A program made the translations under genes and the position numbers. A stretch of 64,000 bases of DNA from Aquicoccus porphyridii (GTDB lineage Bacteria > Pseudomonadota > Alphaproteobacteria > Rhodobacterales > Rhodobacteraceae): NCBI RefSeq assembly GCF_008369105.1, contig NZ_VINQ01000006.1, positions 117,006-181,005 on the forward strand, written 5' to 3'. Of the stretch, positions 37,610 to 47,676 are shown piece by piece; positions within the stretch are counted from its first letter, which is position 1; each line of letters opens with the position of its first letter. Below the pieces are notes generated by a model. It did not search any database and had not been told where the DNA came from. It saw nothing but the letters and a program-made list of their open reading frames with translations.

Positions 37610-39232
37610 ATGCAGCACCTGAAGAACCTGTGGCTATCGCTGGACACGCGCAAACAGATCATTGCCATCCTGGGCGGGCTTGCCGTCATGGCAACGCTGT
37701 TCGCGATTTACCAGGTTGCCACCAAACCCGGCATGAGTTTGCTCTATTCCGGCCTCGAGGATCGGGCATCCGGTGACGTGATACAGGCGCTTGAGGCCAA
37801 GGCCGTCGCCTATGAAATTCGCGGCGACAGTATTTTTGTCGATACGTCGCGGCGCGATGCGCTTCGCATGAGTCTGGCCAGCGAGGGGCTGCCGGGCATT
37901 ACCAGCACGGGCTATGAGGTGTTGGACGGGCTGAACGGTTTTGGCACCACGTCCCAGATGTTCGATGCCGCCTATTGGCGCGCCAAGGAAGGCGAGTTGG
38001 CGCGAACGATCATCTCGAGCCCGATGATCGCGAGCGCCCGGGTTCATATCGCGACATCGCTGCGAAGGAACGTGTTCAGGGATTCCGAACCAAGCGCGTC
38101 CGTCTCCGTGATCACGTCGGGTGGCACGTTGCCGGCGGGTCATGCCAAGGCGCTGAAATACCTGGTGGCATCGGCTGTTGCCGGTCTTGCGCCCGAGAAT
38201 GTCGCCATCGTTGATGGCCAAGGGGGGCTGATTGATGCCTCTGACTCCCAGAACACGGCCAATCTTGCGGATCAAAGAGCGGAGATCCTGCGTGGCCGTA
38301 TTCAGAACCTGCTCGAGGCCCGGGTCGGCCACGGAAATGCCGTGGTGGAAATCAGCGTCGAAACGGTCACCGAAAGCGAAACCATACAGCAAAAGCAGAT
38401 TGATCCGGACAGCCGCGTGGTGATCAGCACGGATTCCGAAGAGACCGTCAACACATCCACCAACGCAGACGATACCTCGGTCGGCGTTGCCTCGAACCTG
38501 CCTGACGGCGATGCATCTGCACAGCAGAAAAGCGCGAGCAACGAGAACAGGACGCGCGAGCGGATCAATTACGAGATATCCGAAACCGAGCGCAGGATCG
38601 TCAGGGAACCGGGCGCGATCAAGCGCCTGAGCGTCGCCGTCCTGGTCAACAGCGCGCTTGGCCCCGATGCGCCGGACGGTCAGGAAAATCCGCAAAGGTC
38701 GGATGCGGAACTGTCGCACCTGAGGGAGTTGGTCGCATCTGCGGTGGGATACGATGAACAACGCGGGGACATGATCACGATCAAGGCGATGGAGTTCCAG
38801 TCGCCGGGCCCGCTTGGCACCGGATCGAACACATCACTGATCGAAAAGTGGGGCATTGACGTCATGTCGCTGGCCAGGCTCGGGATCCTGGCTTTGACCG
38901 CGCTTGCCCTGGCGCTCTTTGTGCTGCGGCCGATCCTGACGGGCGCGCGGCAGAACGCCGGGGTATTGGCGCCGCCGACAGCGCCGCCGGATCGCGGAAG
39001 TGCATCACGACAGGAGGCGATGGCCGCCTTGACCGGTGAGATCGACGACTCGCCGAGAAACACCAACGCCATGGAACTGCTGCCATCGGACCGCGCACGC
39101 ATGGGCGGCGCGATTTCGGATCAGCCCGGCGAAGACCCGGTTGAACGCCTGCGGGCCATGATCGACGAGCGAAAGGAGGAAACCGTTGAAATACTGCGCA
39201 ACTGGCTCGAACCGAGAGAGGAGGATGCATGA
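37610..39232 (+). CDS. fliF: Flagellar MS-ring protein FliF
   Basis: A 540-residue protein forming the MS ring and export gate platform. It has an N-terminal membrane segment (residues 16-37), the YscJ/FliF domain (LLYSGLEDRASGDVIQALEA, then SEGLPGITSTGYEVLD and ASVSVITSGGTLPAGHAKA), a long periplasmic region and a C-terminal membrane segment (LARLGILALTALALALFVL) followed by the FliG-binding tail. The frame opens at a TTG at 37568, but the ATG at 37610 has GGAG at good spacing and matches the family. Its stop overlaps fliH. Confidence 0.95.
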   Translation: MQHLKNLWLSLDTRKQIIAILGGLAVMATLFAIYQVATKPGMSLLYSGLEDRASGDVIQALEAKAVAYEIRGDSIFVDTSRRDALRMSLASEGLPGITSTGYEVLDGLNGFGTTSQMFDAAYWRAKEGELARTIISSPMIASARVHIATSLRRNVFRDSEPSASVSVITSGGTLPAGHAKALKYLVASAVAGLAPENVAIVDGQGGLIDASDSQNTANLADQRAEILRGRIQNLLEARVGHGNAVVEISVETVTESETIQQKQIDPDSRVVISTDSEETVNTSTNADDTSVGVASNLPDGDASAQQKSASNENRTRERINYEISETERRIVREPGAIKRLSVAVLVNSALGPDAPDGQENPQRSDAELSHLRELVASAVGYDEQRGDMITIKAMEFQSPGPLGTGSNTSLIEKWGIDVMSLARLGILALTALALALFVLRPILTGARQNAGVLAPPTAPPDRGSASRQEAMAALTGEIDDSPRNTNAMELLPSDRARMGGAISDQPGEDPVERLRAMIDERKEETVEILRNWLEPREEDA

Positions 39233-39846
39233 TGGGTATTTCGCATCTCCTGGAGTCATTCGACACGGCAAACAGCGAGCGAAGCCAGGTCATATCGCTC
39301 ACCGAGGTCGGCCTGGAAGAGAACAGGCTCGAAGCCTTCGAGGAGGGATACAAGGCGGGTTGGGATGACGCGATCAAATCGCAATCGGACGACAAAACCC
39401 AGATATCCCAGGATTTCGCGCAGAACCTCCAACAGATTTCATTCACCTATCACGAAGCGCAGGCCGAGATCCTGAAATCCCTCAAGCCGGTCCTCGAGGA
39501 AGTTGCGGGGGTTCTTCTGCCGGATATCGCACGCTCGAATTTCGGGGCACATCTCTTGTCGGAAGTGACGAAACTGACCGACGCCGCCACCCGGCATGAC
39601 ATCGAAATCGTCGTCTGTCCGGCAAACATAGCCGCGCTGGAGTCGATCCTGAGCCAGCGCGATATGTCCCCGATCAAGCTCTCGAGCGAGGACAACCTGG
39701 GCGAGGGGCAGGCCTATATCCGGCTGAACGGGATAGAGCGGCACATCGATCTCGACGCCGCGATGAACGGCATTCGTGCGGCGATCGACGGATATTATCA
39801 ACAACTGGAAACCGAGGCGATGAAGGAGACGGGGAATGCCGGATAA
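39229..39846 (+). CDS. fliH: Flagellar export-associated protein FliH-like
   Basis: A 205-residue soluble protein. The N-terminal part (LTEVGLEENRLEAFEEGYKA, then GWDDAIKSQ) is the acidic helical region seen in FliH proteins, and the C-terminal part resembles the stator-like FliH/YscL domain. FliH regulates the export ATPase FliI. The assignment rests mainly on position (fliF-x-fliN-fliP) and on this helical pattern. It overlaps fliF by 4 bases and fliN by 11. Confidence 0.75.
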   Translation: MMGISHLLESFDTANSERSQVISLTEVGLEENRLEAFEEGYKAGWDDAIKSQSDDKTQISQDFAQNLQQISFTYHEAQAEILKSLKPVLEEVAGVLLPDIARSNFGAHLLSEVTKLTDAATRHDIEIVVCPANIAALESILSQRDMSPIKLSSEDNLGEGQAYIRLNGIERHIDLDAAMNGIRAAIDGYYQQLETEAMKETGNAG

Positions 39847-40132
39847 CAACGAGGCCCGGGATCAGGCCAATCCGCAAAACGATATGTTCTCGGTGATCCC
39901 GATCGAGGTCACGGTCTCGGTCGGCCGGGCGCGCCCGATGATCCGTGATCTTCTTGCCCTGGGCGAGAATTCCATTCTTTCGCTGGATACCCGCGTCGAC
40001 GATCCGGTCGAGCTTTTCGTGGGCGGTCGATTGATCGCGCGGGGCGAGCTGGAAGAACTCGAAGGTGAGGATGCGGGCCAACTGGGTGTGCGCCTGACAG
40101 AGATCATCAAGCAAAGCGGCAGCTTCAGATGA
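39836..40132 (+). CDS. fliN: Flagellar motor switch protein FliN
   Basis: A 98-residue SpoA-domain protein: VIPIEVTVSVGRARPMIRDL, then LALGENSILSLDTRVDDPVE, LFVGGRLIARGELEELEG and VRLTEII are the standard FliN signature. It forms the lower C-ring with FliM and binds phosphorylated CheY. It overlaps its neighbours on both sides, so translation is coupled with fliH and fliP. Confidence 0.94.
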   Translation: MPDNNEARDQANPQNDMFSVIPIEVTVSVGRARPMIRDLLALGENSILSLDTRVDDPVELFVGGRLIARGELEELEGEDAGQLGVRLTEIIKQSGSFR

Positions 40133-40869
40133 CCGGACGCCGGTTTTTCCGAATCCTCGCCATTTCCCTTGTTGCATTGCACGCGCCATCAATCCCGATG
40201 GCACAAGAGTTGTCCATTGCCCTTGGCGAAAACGGTTCGATCACCGGCACGTCCGTTCAACTCATCGCGCTGATCACCATATTGAGCGTGGCACCCGGCC
40301 TCGCAATCATGCTCACCTGCTTTCCGATGATCGTCACCGTCTTGTCGATCCTGCGGCAGGGCATCGGGTTACAGCAATCGCCGCCGAACATCTTCATCGT
40401 GAGCCTTGCGCTTTTCCTGACCTATTTCGTCATGGAGCCGGTCTTTCAGGACGCATGGCGCTTGGGGATCTCGCCGATGATCTCGGAGGAGATCGACGCC
40501 GAGGCAGGACTGACACGGGCGCTTGGCCCGTTTCGCGACTTCATGGCCGGGCGTCTGGATTTCTCCACGTTCGAGGCCTTGGCGGCGCTGCGCCCCGACT
40601 ATTCAGAGGCACAGGATCTTCGGGATTCGCCCTTGTCGATCCTGATTCCCAGTTTCCTGCTGTCCGAAATTTCACGCGCCTTCCAGATCGGCTTTCTTGT
40701 CTTTCTGCCATTCCTGATCATCGACATCGTGGTGGCCGCCGTTCTGATGTCGATGGGCATGATGATGGTCCCGCCCGCGCTGGTTTCGCTGCCGTTCAAG
40801 CTTTCGTTCTTCGTGCTCGCAGATGGTTGGAGCCTGATATCGGCCAGCCTCGTCAGCGGGTATCTCTAG
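40129..40869 (+). CDS. fliP: Flagellar export gate protein FliP
   Basis: A 246-residue membrane protein with a cleavable signal (residues 1 to about 25, ending APSIPMAQE) and four membrane segments. The family signatures are LTCFPMIVTVLSILRQGIGL, the QSPPNIFIVSLALFLTYFVM stretch and FLIIDIVVAAVLMSMGMMMV. It forms the core of the flagellar type III export gate with FliQ and FliR, which are not in the window. It is the last gene of the rightward fli operon and converges on the DUF4159 module. Confidence 0.96.
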   Translation: MTGRRFFRILAISLVALHAPSIPMAQELSIALGENGSITGTSVQLIALITILSVAPGLAIMLTCFPMIVTVLSILRQGIGLQQSPPNIFIVSLALFLTYFVMEPVFQDAWRLGISPMISEEIDAEAGLTRALGPFRDFMAGRLDFSTFEALAALRPDYSEAQDLRDSPLSILIPSFLLSEISRAFQIGFLVFLPFLIIDIVVAAVLMSMGMMMVPPALVSLPFKLSFFVLADGWSLISASLVSGYL

Positions 40870-40927
40870 CAGGATGTCAGGGTTCATGCCTTCGCGCGCA
40901 AAACCCGGGCGAAACAGGTGACTGACC

Positions 40928-42988
40928 CTAACGGCGGCCTTCTCTCAGCCAAGCGATCAGGAGCAGGCCGGATGCGAGCAGGAGCGACAACCACGCGGGC
41001 AACAGGACGAGGGTTTTCATGTCTTTTACATCATATGCCTCGCGCGGGGTGACGCCGAGCCAGCCGCGCCCATTCGCCGGGCGACCCGCCTTGACCGTTC
41101 TGATGGTTGGCATCCCCTCGCTCAGGCGCTTTGCGCCGCCACGAGTCGCGTCCAGAACGGGTTGAACCCAATCCGCACCGGACACCGTATCGACGAATTC
41201 GCGCGGCGAGACCGGCCCAAGACCGACCAGCGCGGACAACTCTCCGTCGGACATCCGGTAAAGCCCGATCTCGTCGCCTTCGACGGTGCCCTCGAACACG
41301 CCCGGCGCGGTTTCGACAAGCCGATGTTCAGAGGATTCGCCATCCGGCGACGTGACCGTGACCGGCGCGGCCTCGTCGGCCAGCGTGCGCCGGGTCATCC
41401 TGATATCCTTGCCGACGGGCTCGGCACCGAGCATCTCTTCCTCAAGCTCGGGCTCTTTCATCATCCAGTGCGCCAGACGCCGCAACAATTCCAGTTGCGG
41501 CCCCCCGCCTTCGAAACCACGGCTCCAGAGCCAGGCATGATCCGAAGCCATGAGCGCGATCCGGCCCTCGCCGACCCGGTCGAGGATCAAGAGCGGTGCA
41601 TTCTCGTACCCATCCATGACGACATGACCGCCGCGCTCGTCCACCGGTGTCACCTCGATCTGGCGCATCCAGCGGCCCCAGTCGGCGCCCTGCTCCGATG
41701 CGCCCAGTTCCGACGTGACGGGGTGGCGCTTGCCGATATCACTCACCTTGGGGCGATAACCCTGCTCGATCACCCGTGCCGTGGGGCTGGCCGGGAGAAC
41801 CTCGGAGAGGGGGGAGCGGAAGATGCTGTCGGCACTGGCGAAATCCGGCCCCGCCGCGACGAGAACGGCGCCGCCCTCTTCGATATATCGGCGCACATTG
41901 TCGAGATAGACGGATGGCAGGATGCCGCGCCGCTTGTAGCGATCGAAGACGATCAGGTCGAAATCGTCGATCTTTTCGATGAACAATTCCCGCGTGGGAA
42001 AGGCGATGAGGGAAAGCTCTCCGACCGGGACACCGTCCTGTTTCTCCGGTGGTCTGAGGATCGTGAAATGCACGAGGTCGACGGAACTGTCGGATTTCAG
42101 CAGGTTGCGCCATGTCCGGCTGCCGGGATGCGGCTCGCCCGAGACGAGAAGGACGCGCAAGCGGTCCCTGACGCCGTTGATCTGCACCAGGGCGATGTTG
42201 TTTCGCTCCGTCAGTTCGCCCTCGGTCTCGGGGGTCGAGATCTGAAACACATTGCGACCAGTGTGATTGATCCGGATCGGGATGTCGATGGAACGGCCGA
42301 CCGGGACATCGAGAGTGATCGGCGGCGCACCGTCCACCGACACTTCGAGCGGGGCCAGGGACGAGCCGTCAGGAACCGCACCGGTATCGTCGATCCGGAC
42401 GGTGAGCGTGACTTCCTCGTCGAGAATGGCAAAGGCCGGCGCGGTTTCGACAACGACACGCCGATCCCAGTCGGAGGGTTCACCGGTCAGCAGCAGATGC
42501 ATTGGCGCGGACAGGTCGGGGACGTTCTCGATATCGTGAATCCGGCCGTCGCTGATCAGGAAGATGCCGGAGATCCTTGAGCGTGGCTCCTTGTTCAGGG
42601 CCCGGGTGAGCGCGGTCATGACCCGGGTTCCGCTATCCCCGGCCCCGTCGCCCACGTCGACGCGGCGGATCTCGGTATTGCCGAGGTTCGAGAGGCGGGT
42701 TTCGATCTCCTCGAAGGCGGTTTCGGTCTGCTCTGCGCGGTCTCCGAGGGTCTGGCTGGCGCTGTTGTCGACCACGACGATGGCGATATCGCTCAGGGTC
42801 TGTCGCTCCTCTTGCTGGATGCGTGGAGACAGCAAGGCCAGGATCACGACACAGGCCCCGAGCGCCCGGAACAGCCAGCCCGACAGGCCACGCCAGACGG
42901 CCAGACCAAGGAGAAGGGCCGTGATCAGCGCCAGCGCGGCGATGATCGGCCATGGCAGAAGCGGTATGAAAATGACCGATGTGTTCAT
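40928..42988 (-). CDS. Large membrane protein of MoxR module (glutamine-amidotransferase/vWA-like)
   Basis: A 686-residue protein with two N-terminal membrane segments and one near the C-terminus (LVLLPAWLSLLLASGLLLIAW). Residues 65-160 look like a degraded von Willebrand A fold (IAIVVVDNSASQTLGDRAEQ). Residues 280-470 resemble a class I glutamine-amidotransferase fold (LRVLLVSGEPHPGSR, then YIEEGGAVLVAAGP) but I see no catalytic Cys. It overlaps the DUF4159 gene by 4 bases. It probably forms a membrane complex with the BatA-like partner; the exact role is unknown. Confidence 0.82.
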   Translation of the reverse strand: MNTSVIFIPLLPWPIIAALALITALLLGLAVWRGLSGWLFRALGACVVILALLSPRIQQEERQTLSDIAIVVVDNSASQTLGDRAEQTETAFEEIETRLSNLGNTEIRRVDVGDGAGDSGTRVMTALTRALNKEPRSRISGIFLISDGRIHDIENVPDLSAPMHLLLTGEPSDWDRRVVVETAPAFAILDEEVTLTVRIDDTGAVPDGSSLAPLEVSVDGAPPITLDVPVGRSIDIPIRINHTGRNVFQISTPETEGELTERNNIALVQINGVRDRLRVLLVSGEPHPGSRTWRNLLKSDSSVDLVHFTILRPPEKQDGVPVGELSLIAFPTRELFIEKIDDFDLIVFDRYKRRGILPSVYLDNVRRYIEEGGAVLVAAGPDFASADSIFRSPLSEVLPASPTARVIEQGYRPKVSDIGKRHPVTSELGASEQGADWGRWMRQIEVTPVDERGGHVVMDGYENAPLLILDRVGEGRIALMASDHAWLWSRGFEGGGPQLELLRRLAHWMMKEPELEEEMLGAEPVGKDIRMTRRTLADEAAPVTVTSPDGESSEHRLVETAPGVFEGTVEGDEIGLYRMSDGELSALVGLGPVSPREFVDTVSGADWVQPVLDATRGGAKRLSEGMPTIRTVKAGRPANGRGWLGVTPREAYDVKDMKTLVLLPAWLSLLLASGLLLIAWLREGRR

Positions 42989-45741
42989 TGGCCCAACCTG
43001 TCCAGAAGCGCGGGCACATGGACCTGGTCGGATTTGTAGTTGCCGGTCAGCACATACATGATCAGGTTGACCCCGAAGCGATAGGCCATTTCACGCTGGC
43101 GATCCCCGGCAAGGCCACGCCCCACCGGGTAGACCGGGTTTCCACGGTCATCCATCGCCCAGGCCGCCGCCCAGTCGTTGCCGCCGATGACGACCGGCGT
43201 GACGCCGTCGTTGAGATTGCGGAACGGCATGCCCTCGACCTGTTCGGCGTCAGGTGGCGACGCCTCGACCCAGATGTCGCGATTGCGGTATCGCCCCGGG
43301 AATTCCTGCAACAGGTAAAAGGTGCGCGTGAGCACGTGATCGGAAGGCACCGGCTCGATCGGCGGGATGTCGAGCGGCCGCGCCAATTGCTGAAGCTTGC
43401 GGCCATTCGGGCTTGCCGTGCCATAGCCCGAGATGTCGCCGTCGCGCGTGTCGAACAGGATCATCCCGCCCGAGCGCAGATACTGGTTGAGTTTTTCATA
43501 GGCGCTGTCGGATGGGCGGGACTGTTCGGGGGTGATCGGCCAGTAAAGAAACGGATAAAAGGCCAGTTGATCCTGTTCGAGGTCCACGCCGACCGGTGCC
43601 CCCGGCTCGACCGAGGTGCGCCGAAAGAGAGTTGTCGAAAGGCCCACGAGGCCCGCGCGCGCCGTGTCATCGAGGGTGCTGTTCCCGGTCAGGACATGCG
43701 CGAAAACAACGCGGGAGGCGGCCTCGATCGCGCGCTCATCATCGGCCATGGCCTGGGGCGGCACGATCAGGATCGCCACCGCCACGATGCCCGCGGCCCC
43801 GGCGCCGCGCGCCAGGGAAAGCCGCCCCGAGAGGGCCAGCGAGGCGAGGATATCGAGACCAAGCAGGACTAGCGACAGGGCAAGGAACCACCCCGCGAGC
43901 GGTTGCTCGGGACTGCGCGTCATGCCCAGAACGCGGGCGCCCTCGGGCCAGCTCATCGCGGCCAGTTGATCCTTGGCACCAAGGACATTGCGCGACACGG
44001 CCCGGTCGCCCCGTTGATAGAGACCCGCCCGCATCTCGGGGCCGAGGGTCTGGGCGACAAGCGCCTCACCATCGACTCCGGGCAAGGTGCTGCCGTCTTC
44101 GAGCCTGCCATATCCGTCAAGCACGACGACCGGCTGCCAGAAGGTGCCCGAAAGATCCTGCGGCTCGCTGGGGGTGTTGAAGGTGGCGACCGAAAGACGG
44201 TCAAGCATGTCGACGAACAGCCCCGACAGTGGCAAGGTCGACCATTCGGCATTGGCCGTGACATGAAAGAACGTCACCCGCCCGGCCCCCATCGCCTTGC
44301 TCGTGACAAGGGGGGTGTCATCGCTCAGCCGCGCGAACACACGATCCGACAGTGACGGGTCGGGCTGGGCCAGAACCTGCGCATTCACGGTAACATCGGA
44401 AGGGATGTCCAGCCCGGCGAAGGGCGACTCGTCGTCGAATGGCGCAAGTGTCTTGGGCTCGCCCCAGCTCATCGCGCCGCCGACGGTGCGCCCGCCCGCG
44501 CGCAGCCTGACCGGCATCAGCGGATGTTCGTTCTGGCGGCTGATGTCACTGGCCGCGATGCGCGGGCCGGCAAAGCGCAAAAGCAGCCCGCCATCCTCGA
44601 CCCATGCGGTCAGGGCGGCCTCGTCATCGGGGGCAAGCTCGGCGATATCGGCAAGGATCACCACGTCGGGGTTGGCGGGCAGAACCTCGCCCAGCGCCCC
44701 TTCGAGGAGGTCCGCATTCGGTTCCAGGGCGTTGCGCAGGAAATGCAGCGGTGACAAGAGTTCAAGCCCTTCGCGATTCTCGCGCGTGGAGATGAGCGCC
44801 ACCTCGCGACGTCCGAGGCTGTCATCGCTGAGCGCCACGGCACCGGCGCTTTCGACCCCCTTGAGGGTCAGTCGCGACACCCGGCCACGCATCTCGGCAG
44901 GGAGCGACAGGCTTTCGGTCACGAGTGATTGATCGGGCTCGAACGCCAGTTCCTGCTCGGCGAGGACCGCCTCGGTTCCGTTCGGATCGGTTCCGATGAA
45001 CTGTACCGTGACCGGCTGGCGCGTTCCGGTGGCCGATCGTGACAGGGTGAATTCGACCGCGCCGTCCTTGTAACGTGGCGCGGCGATGGCCTGCACCGGC
45101 CGGTTCGACTCAAGGATCGTGGTGCGCCCGTAGCCCTCGAACCTGTCGAAAAGCGCCGCGCGCCCGTCACGCTCCAACCCGTCGGAGAGCCAGACGGTTT
45201 CGATGTCGCCACCCTCGGGCAGCAGTTCGGCAAAGCGCTCCATCCGCTCGGGCGTGGGCAGCCAAGGGACCGGGTGCAGCCCCGCCAGGGTATTGCGCAA
45301 GTCGGATGCCGAAACGAACACCGGCGCTTCGGGCCGGGTCAGGAGGGTCACCGCCGCCGCGCGCCCCGCCCGGCTGGCCTCGGTCAAGAGTTCATCGACC
45401 TTTTGCACCCGCGCATCCCAGTCATCGGCACTGGCCCAGCCGCCATCCATCACCACCAGTAGCGGCCCCTGCCCCGCCGGGCCGCGCTCTTCGGGGTTGA
45501 GCACCGGACCGGCCAGCCCGATGATGATCGCCGCCACCGCGAGCGTCCGCAACAGGAGCAGCCACCAGGGTGTGCGGTCCGAGATGTTGTCATCATCCTT
45601 GAGACCCAGAAGAAGGGTGACGGCCGGGAAGCGCCTGCGGATCGGGGCCGGGGGCACGGCGCGGAGCAGAATCCAGAGCACCGGCAGCGCGAGAAGTGCA
45701 AGAAGCAGCCACGGGGCGGTAAAGGCGAGCGCACCTATCAT
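42985..45741 (-). CDS. BatA-like/DUF4159 membrane protein of MoxR module
   Basis: A 918-residue protein. The N-terminus is the aerotolerance BatA-type domain (LAFTAPWLLLALLALPVLWI, then RRFPAVTLLLGLKD), with a second membrane segment near residue 65. A von Willebrand-like region and a long periplasmic part follow. After further membrane segments near residues 655-700, the C-terminal 210 residues form a DUF4159 domain (AFYPFLYWPITPEQ and YLRSGGMILFDTRDG). The start at 45741 is chosen because it overlaps the DUF58 stop (ATGA); the longer frame is antisense shadow. It acts with MoxR and DUF58. Confidence 0.85.
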   Translation of the reverse strand: MIGALAFTAPWLLLALLALPVLWILLRAVPPAPIRRRFPAVTLLLGLKDDDNISDRTPWWLLLLRTLAVAAIIIGLAGPVLNPEERGPAGQGPLLVVMDGGWASADDWDARVQKVDELLTEASRAGRAAAVTLLTRPEAPVFVSASDLRNTLAGLHPVPWLPTPERMERFAELLPEGGDIETVWLSDGLERDGRAALFDRFEGYGRTTILESNRPVQAIAAPRYKDGAVEFTLSRSATGTRQPVTVQFIGTDPNGTEAVLAEQELAFEPDQSLVTESLSLPAEMRGRVSRLTLKGVESAGAVALSDDSLGRREVALISTRENREGLELLSPLHFLRNALEPNADLLEGALGEVLPANPDVVILADIAELAPDDEAALTAWVEDGGLLLRFAGPRIAASDISRQNEHPLMPVRLRAGGRTVGGAMSWGEPKTLAPFDDESPFAGLDIPSDVTVNAQVLAQPDPSLSDRVFARLSDDTPLVTSKAMGAGRVTFFHVTANAEWSTLPLSGLFVDMLDRLSVATFNTPSEPQDLSGTFWQPVVVLDGYGRLEDGSTLPGVDGEALVAQTLGPEMRAGLYQRGDRAVSRNVLGAKDQLAAMSWPEGARVLGMTRSPEQPLAGWFLALSLVLLGLDILASLALSGRLSLARGAGAAGIVAVAILIVPPQAMADDERAIEAASRVVFAHVLTGNSTLDDTARAGLVGLSTTLFRRTSVEPGAPVGVDLEQDQLAFYPFLYWPITPEQSRPSDSAYEKLNQYLRSGGMILFDTRDGDISGYGTASPNGRKLQQLARPLDIPPIEPVPSDHVLTRTFYLLQEFPGRYRNRDIWVEASPPDAEQVEGMPFRNLNDGVTPVVIGGNDWAAAWAMDDRGNPVYPVGRGLAGDRQREMAYRFGVNLIMYVLTGNYKSDQVHVPALLDRLGQ

Positions 45742-46616
45742 CGGTGCGCCCCGTCTATCGCCTGATACAGCCAGAGCAGCGCGGATTGCGCGCTTTCGCT
45801 GGTGTGGTGGCAATGATAGCGCCACCCGACCACGGCGCACATCGCCTCAAGCTCGGCCTTTCGGCGGGTCAGTCTTTCGAGATAGTTTTCGCGCAGTTCG
45901 GATGCCTTGAGCGTTTCATGCGAGAGCGATCCCGCGACGCTTTCGAAAACGGTGCGGCCCCGGAACGGGAAGCTCTCTTCGGCCGGGTCGAGCACCTGAA
46001 ACAGGATGCCGCGCACGCCGCGATCCGCCGCATCGGTGAGCGCCGACAAAACGGGTGCGGTATCGGCAAGGAAATCGGACACGAACACCGCGGAGGCATG
46101 GGGAATCAGGCCGCGAATATCGGGAGCGGCATAATCGACATCCTGATCCTCGGACAAGGACAGGGCCAGTCGGGTGATCTGGACCTCGCCGCGACGCGGG
46201 GGCAACAACCCGCCCAGGAGGCCGACCCGCTCACCCGAGCGCAACAGCATGATGGAGAGCGCGAGGCCGATCAACCGGGCGCGGTCGGCCTTGTCCGGCA
46301 GGGCATCCGAGCTTGCAAAGCGCATCGAGGCCGCCGGGTCGATCCAGAGCTGGACGCTTTGCGCGATCTGCCATTCCTTTTCGCGCACGAACTGTGCGTC
46401 GGAGCGGGCCGAGCGCCGCCAGTCGATCATCCGCCGCGAATCCCCGGCCTGCATCGGGCGGTATTGCCAGAAATCATCGCCCTGCCCCGCCCGGCGGCGC
46501 CCATGCTCGCCCATGAGGACGGACCCGGCCAGGTGATTGGCACGGGCAAGCAGATGCGGGAAGCGGGACGCTTCCTGCTCGGCCGTCTGCTTGAGAGAGG
46601 GCAGGCTCTGGCTCAC
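45738..46616 (-). CDS. DUF58 domain-containing protein
   Basis: A 292-residue protein. The DUF58 signature is GRRRAGQGDDFWQYRPMQAGDSR followed by MIDWRRSARSDAQFVREKEW. The second half has a von Willebrand A-like fold. DUF58 proteins are regular partners of MoxR ATPases. It overlaps moxR and the DUF4159 gene by 4 bases each, so the four genes form one operon. Confidence 0.92.
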   Translation of the reverse strand: MSQSLPSLKQTAEQEASRFPHLLARANHLAGSVLMGEHGRRRAGQGDDFWQYRPMQAGDSRRMIDWRRSARSDAQFVREKEWQIAQSVQLWIDPAASMRFASSDALPDKADRARLIGLALSIMLLRSGERVGLLGGLLPPRRGEVQITRLALSLSEDQDVDYAAPDIRGLIPHASAVFVSDFLADTAPVLSALTDAADRGVRGILFQVLDPAEESFPFRGRTVFESVAGSLSHETLKASELRENYLERLTRRKAELEAMCAVVGWRYHCHHTSESAQSALLWLYQAIDGAHR

Positions 46617-47620
46617 GCCGCGACCTCGTGGCGCAGGACATCGCGCGCGGTGGTCTCGATGAGGTCGGTCAGGCTGTCGCCGCGGGCACGGGCGGCGAAA
46701 TTGAGCGCCATGCGATGGGTCAGAACCGGGCGCGCCATGGCGAGGATATCATCGGGCCCCGGTGCCAGTCGCCCTTCGAGCAGGGCACGCGCCCTGACCG
46801 TGAGCATCAGCGCCTGCGCGGCGCGCGGACCGGGGCCCCATGCCACGCTGGTGCGGATGGTTTCGCTGGCACTCGGGTCGTCGGGCCGGAAGGCACGGAC
46901 CAGATCGAGGATCTGTTCGACGATGGCATCCCCCACCGGCATCCGCCGCAAGAGGTTTTGCGCCGCGATCAGGTCGGCCGCGGAAAACACGTTCTGCGCC
47001 TCCTCTTCGGTCTCGCCGGTCGTTGCCATAAGGATGGATTTCTCAGTGTCCCGATCCGGGTATTCGACATCGATCTGAACCAGGAACCGGTCGAGTTGAG
47101 CCTCGGGGAGCGGATAGGTGCCTTCCTGTTCGATCGGGTTTTGCGTGGCGAGGACGTGAAACGGCACATCAAGCGAGCGATCTTTGCCCGCGACGGTGAC
47201 ACGCCGCTCCTGCATGGCCTGAAGAAGGGCGGATTGCGTGCGCGGGCTGGCGCGGTTGATCTCGTCGGCCATGAGAAGCTGGCAGAACACGGGCCCTTCG
47301 ATGAACTTGAAGCCGCGGCTGCCGTCGACCCCGGTCTCCAGAACCTCGCTACCCAGGATGTCCGAAGGCATGAGGTCGGGGGTGAACTGAACCCTGTTTC
47401 CCTCAAGTCCCATCACCGTCGAAAGCGTCTCGACAAGGCGGGTCTTGCCAAGGCCCGGCAGCCCGATCAACAGCCCGTGACCACCGCAGAGAAGCGCCGA
47501 AAGCGTCAGGTCGACAACCGTTTCCTGGCCGATGAAGCGCCGCGTGATCGACGCTTTGGCACGGGCAAGCCGCTCTTCGAGCGCCTCGATCTCGGGGACG
47601 AGGGTTTCGGAAAGGGACAT
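46613..47620 (-). CDS. MoxR family AAA+ ATPase
   Basis: A 335-residue AAA+ chaperone-like ATPase with Walker A GLPGLGKTRLVE, Walker B MADEINRASPRTQSALLQAM, sensor ATQNPIEQEGTYPLPEAQLD and the FMVxLEYP-type FLVQIDVEYPDRD. The start at 47620 is preceded by GCAGGAG; the frame continues upstream without family similarity. MoxR proteins help insert metal or fold proteins with vWA domains, here presumably the DUF4159 and 686-residue proteins encoded next. Confidence 0.94.
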   Translation of the reverse strand: MSLSETLVPEIEALEERLARAKASITRRFIGQETVVDLTLSALLCGGHGLLIGLPGLGKTRLVETLSTVMGLEGNRVQFTPDLMPSDILGSEVLETGVDGSRGFKFIEGPVFCQLLMADEINRASPRTQSALLQAMQERRVTVAGKDRSLDVPFHVLATQNPIEQEGTYPLPEAQLDRFLVQIDVEYPDRDTEKSILMATTGETEEEAQNVFSAADLIAAQNLLRRMPVGDAIVEQILDLVRAFRPDDPSASETIRTSVAWGPGPRAAQALMLTVRARALLEGRLAPGPDDILAMARPVLTHRMALNFAARARGDSLTDLIETTARDVLRHEVAA

Positions 47621-47676
47621 GGAAAAACTCCTGCAATTCGGATAGGCTCGGGCCGAGTGTAACGCGCGAAACAGGA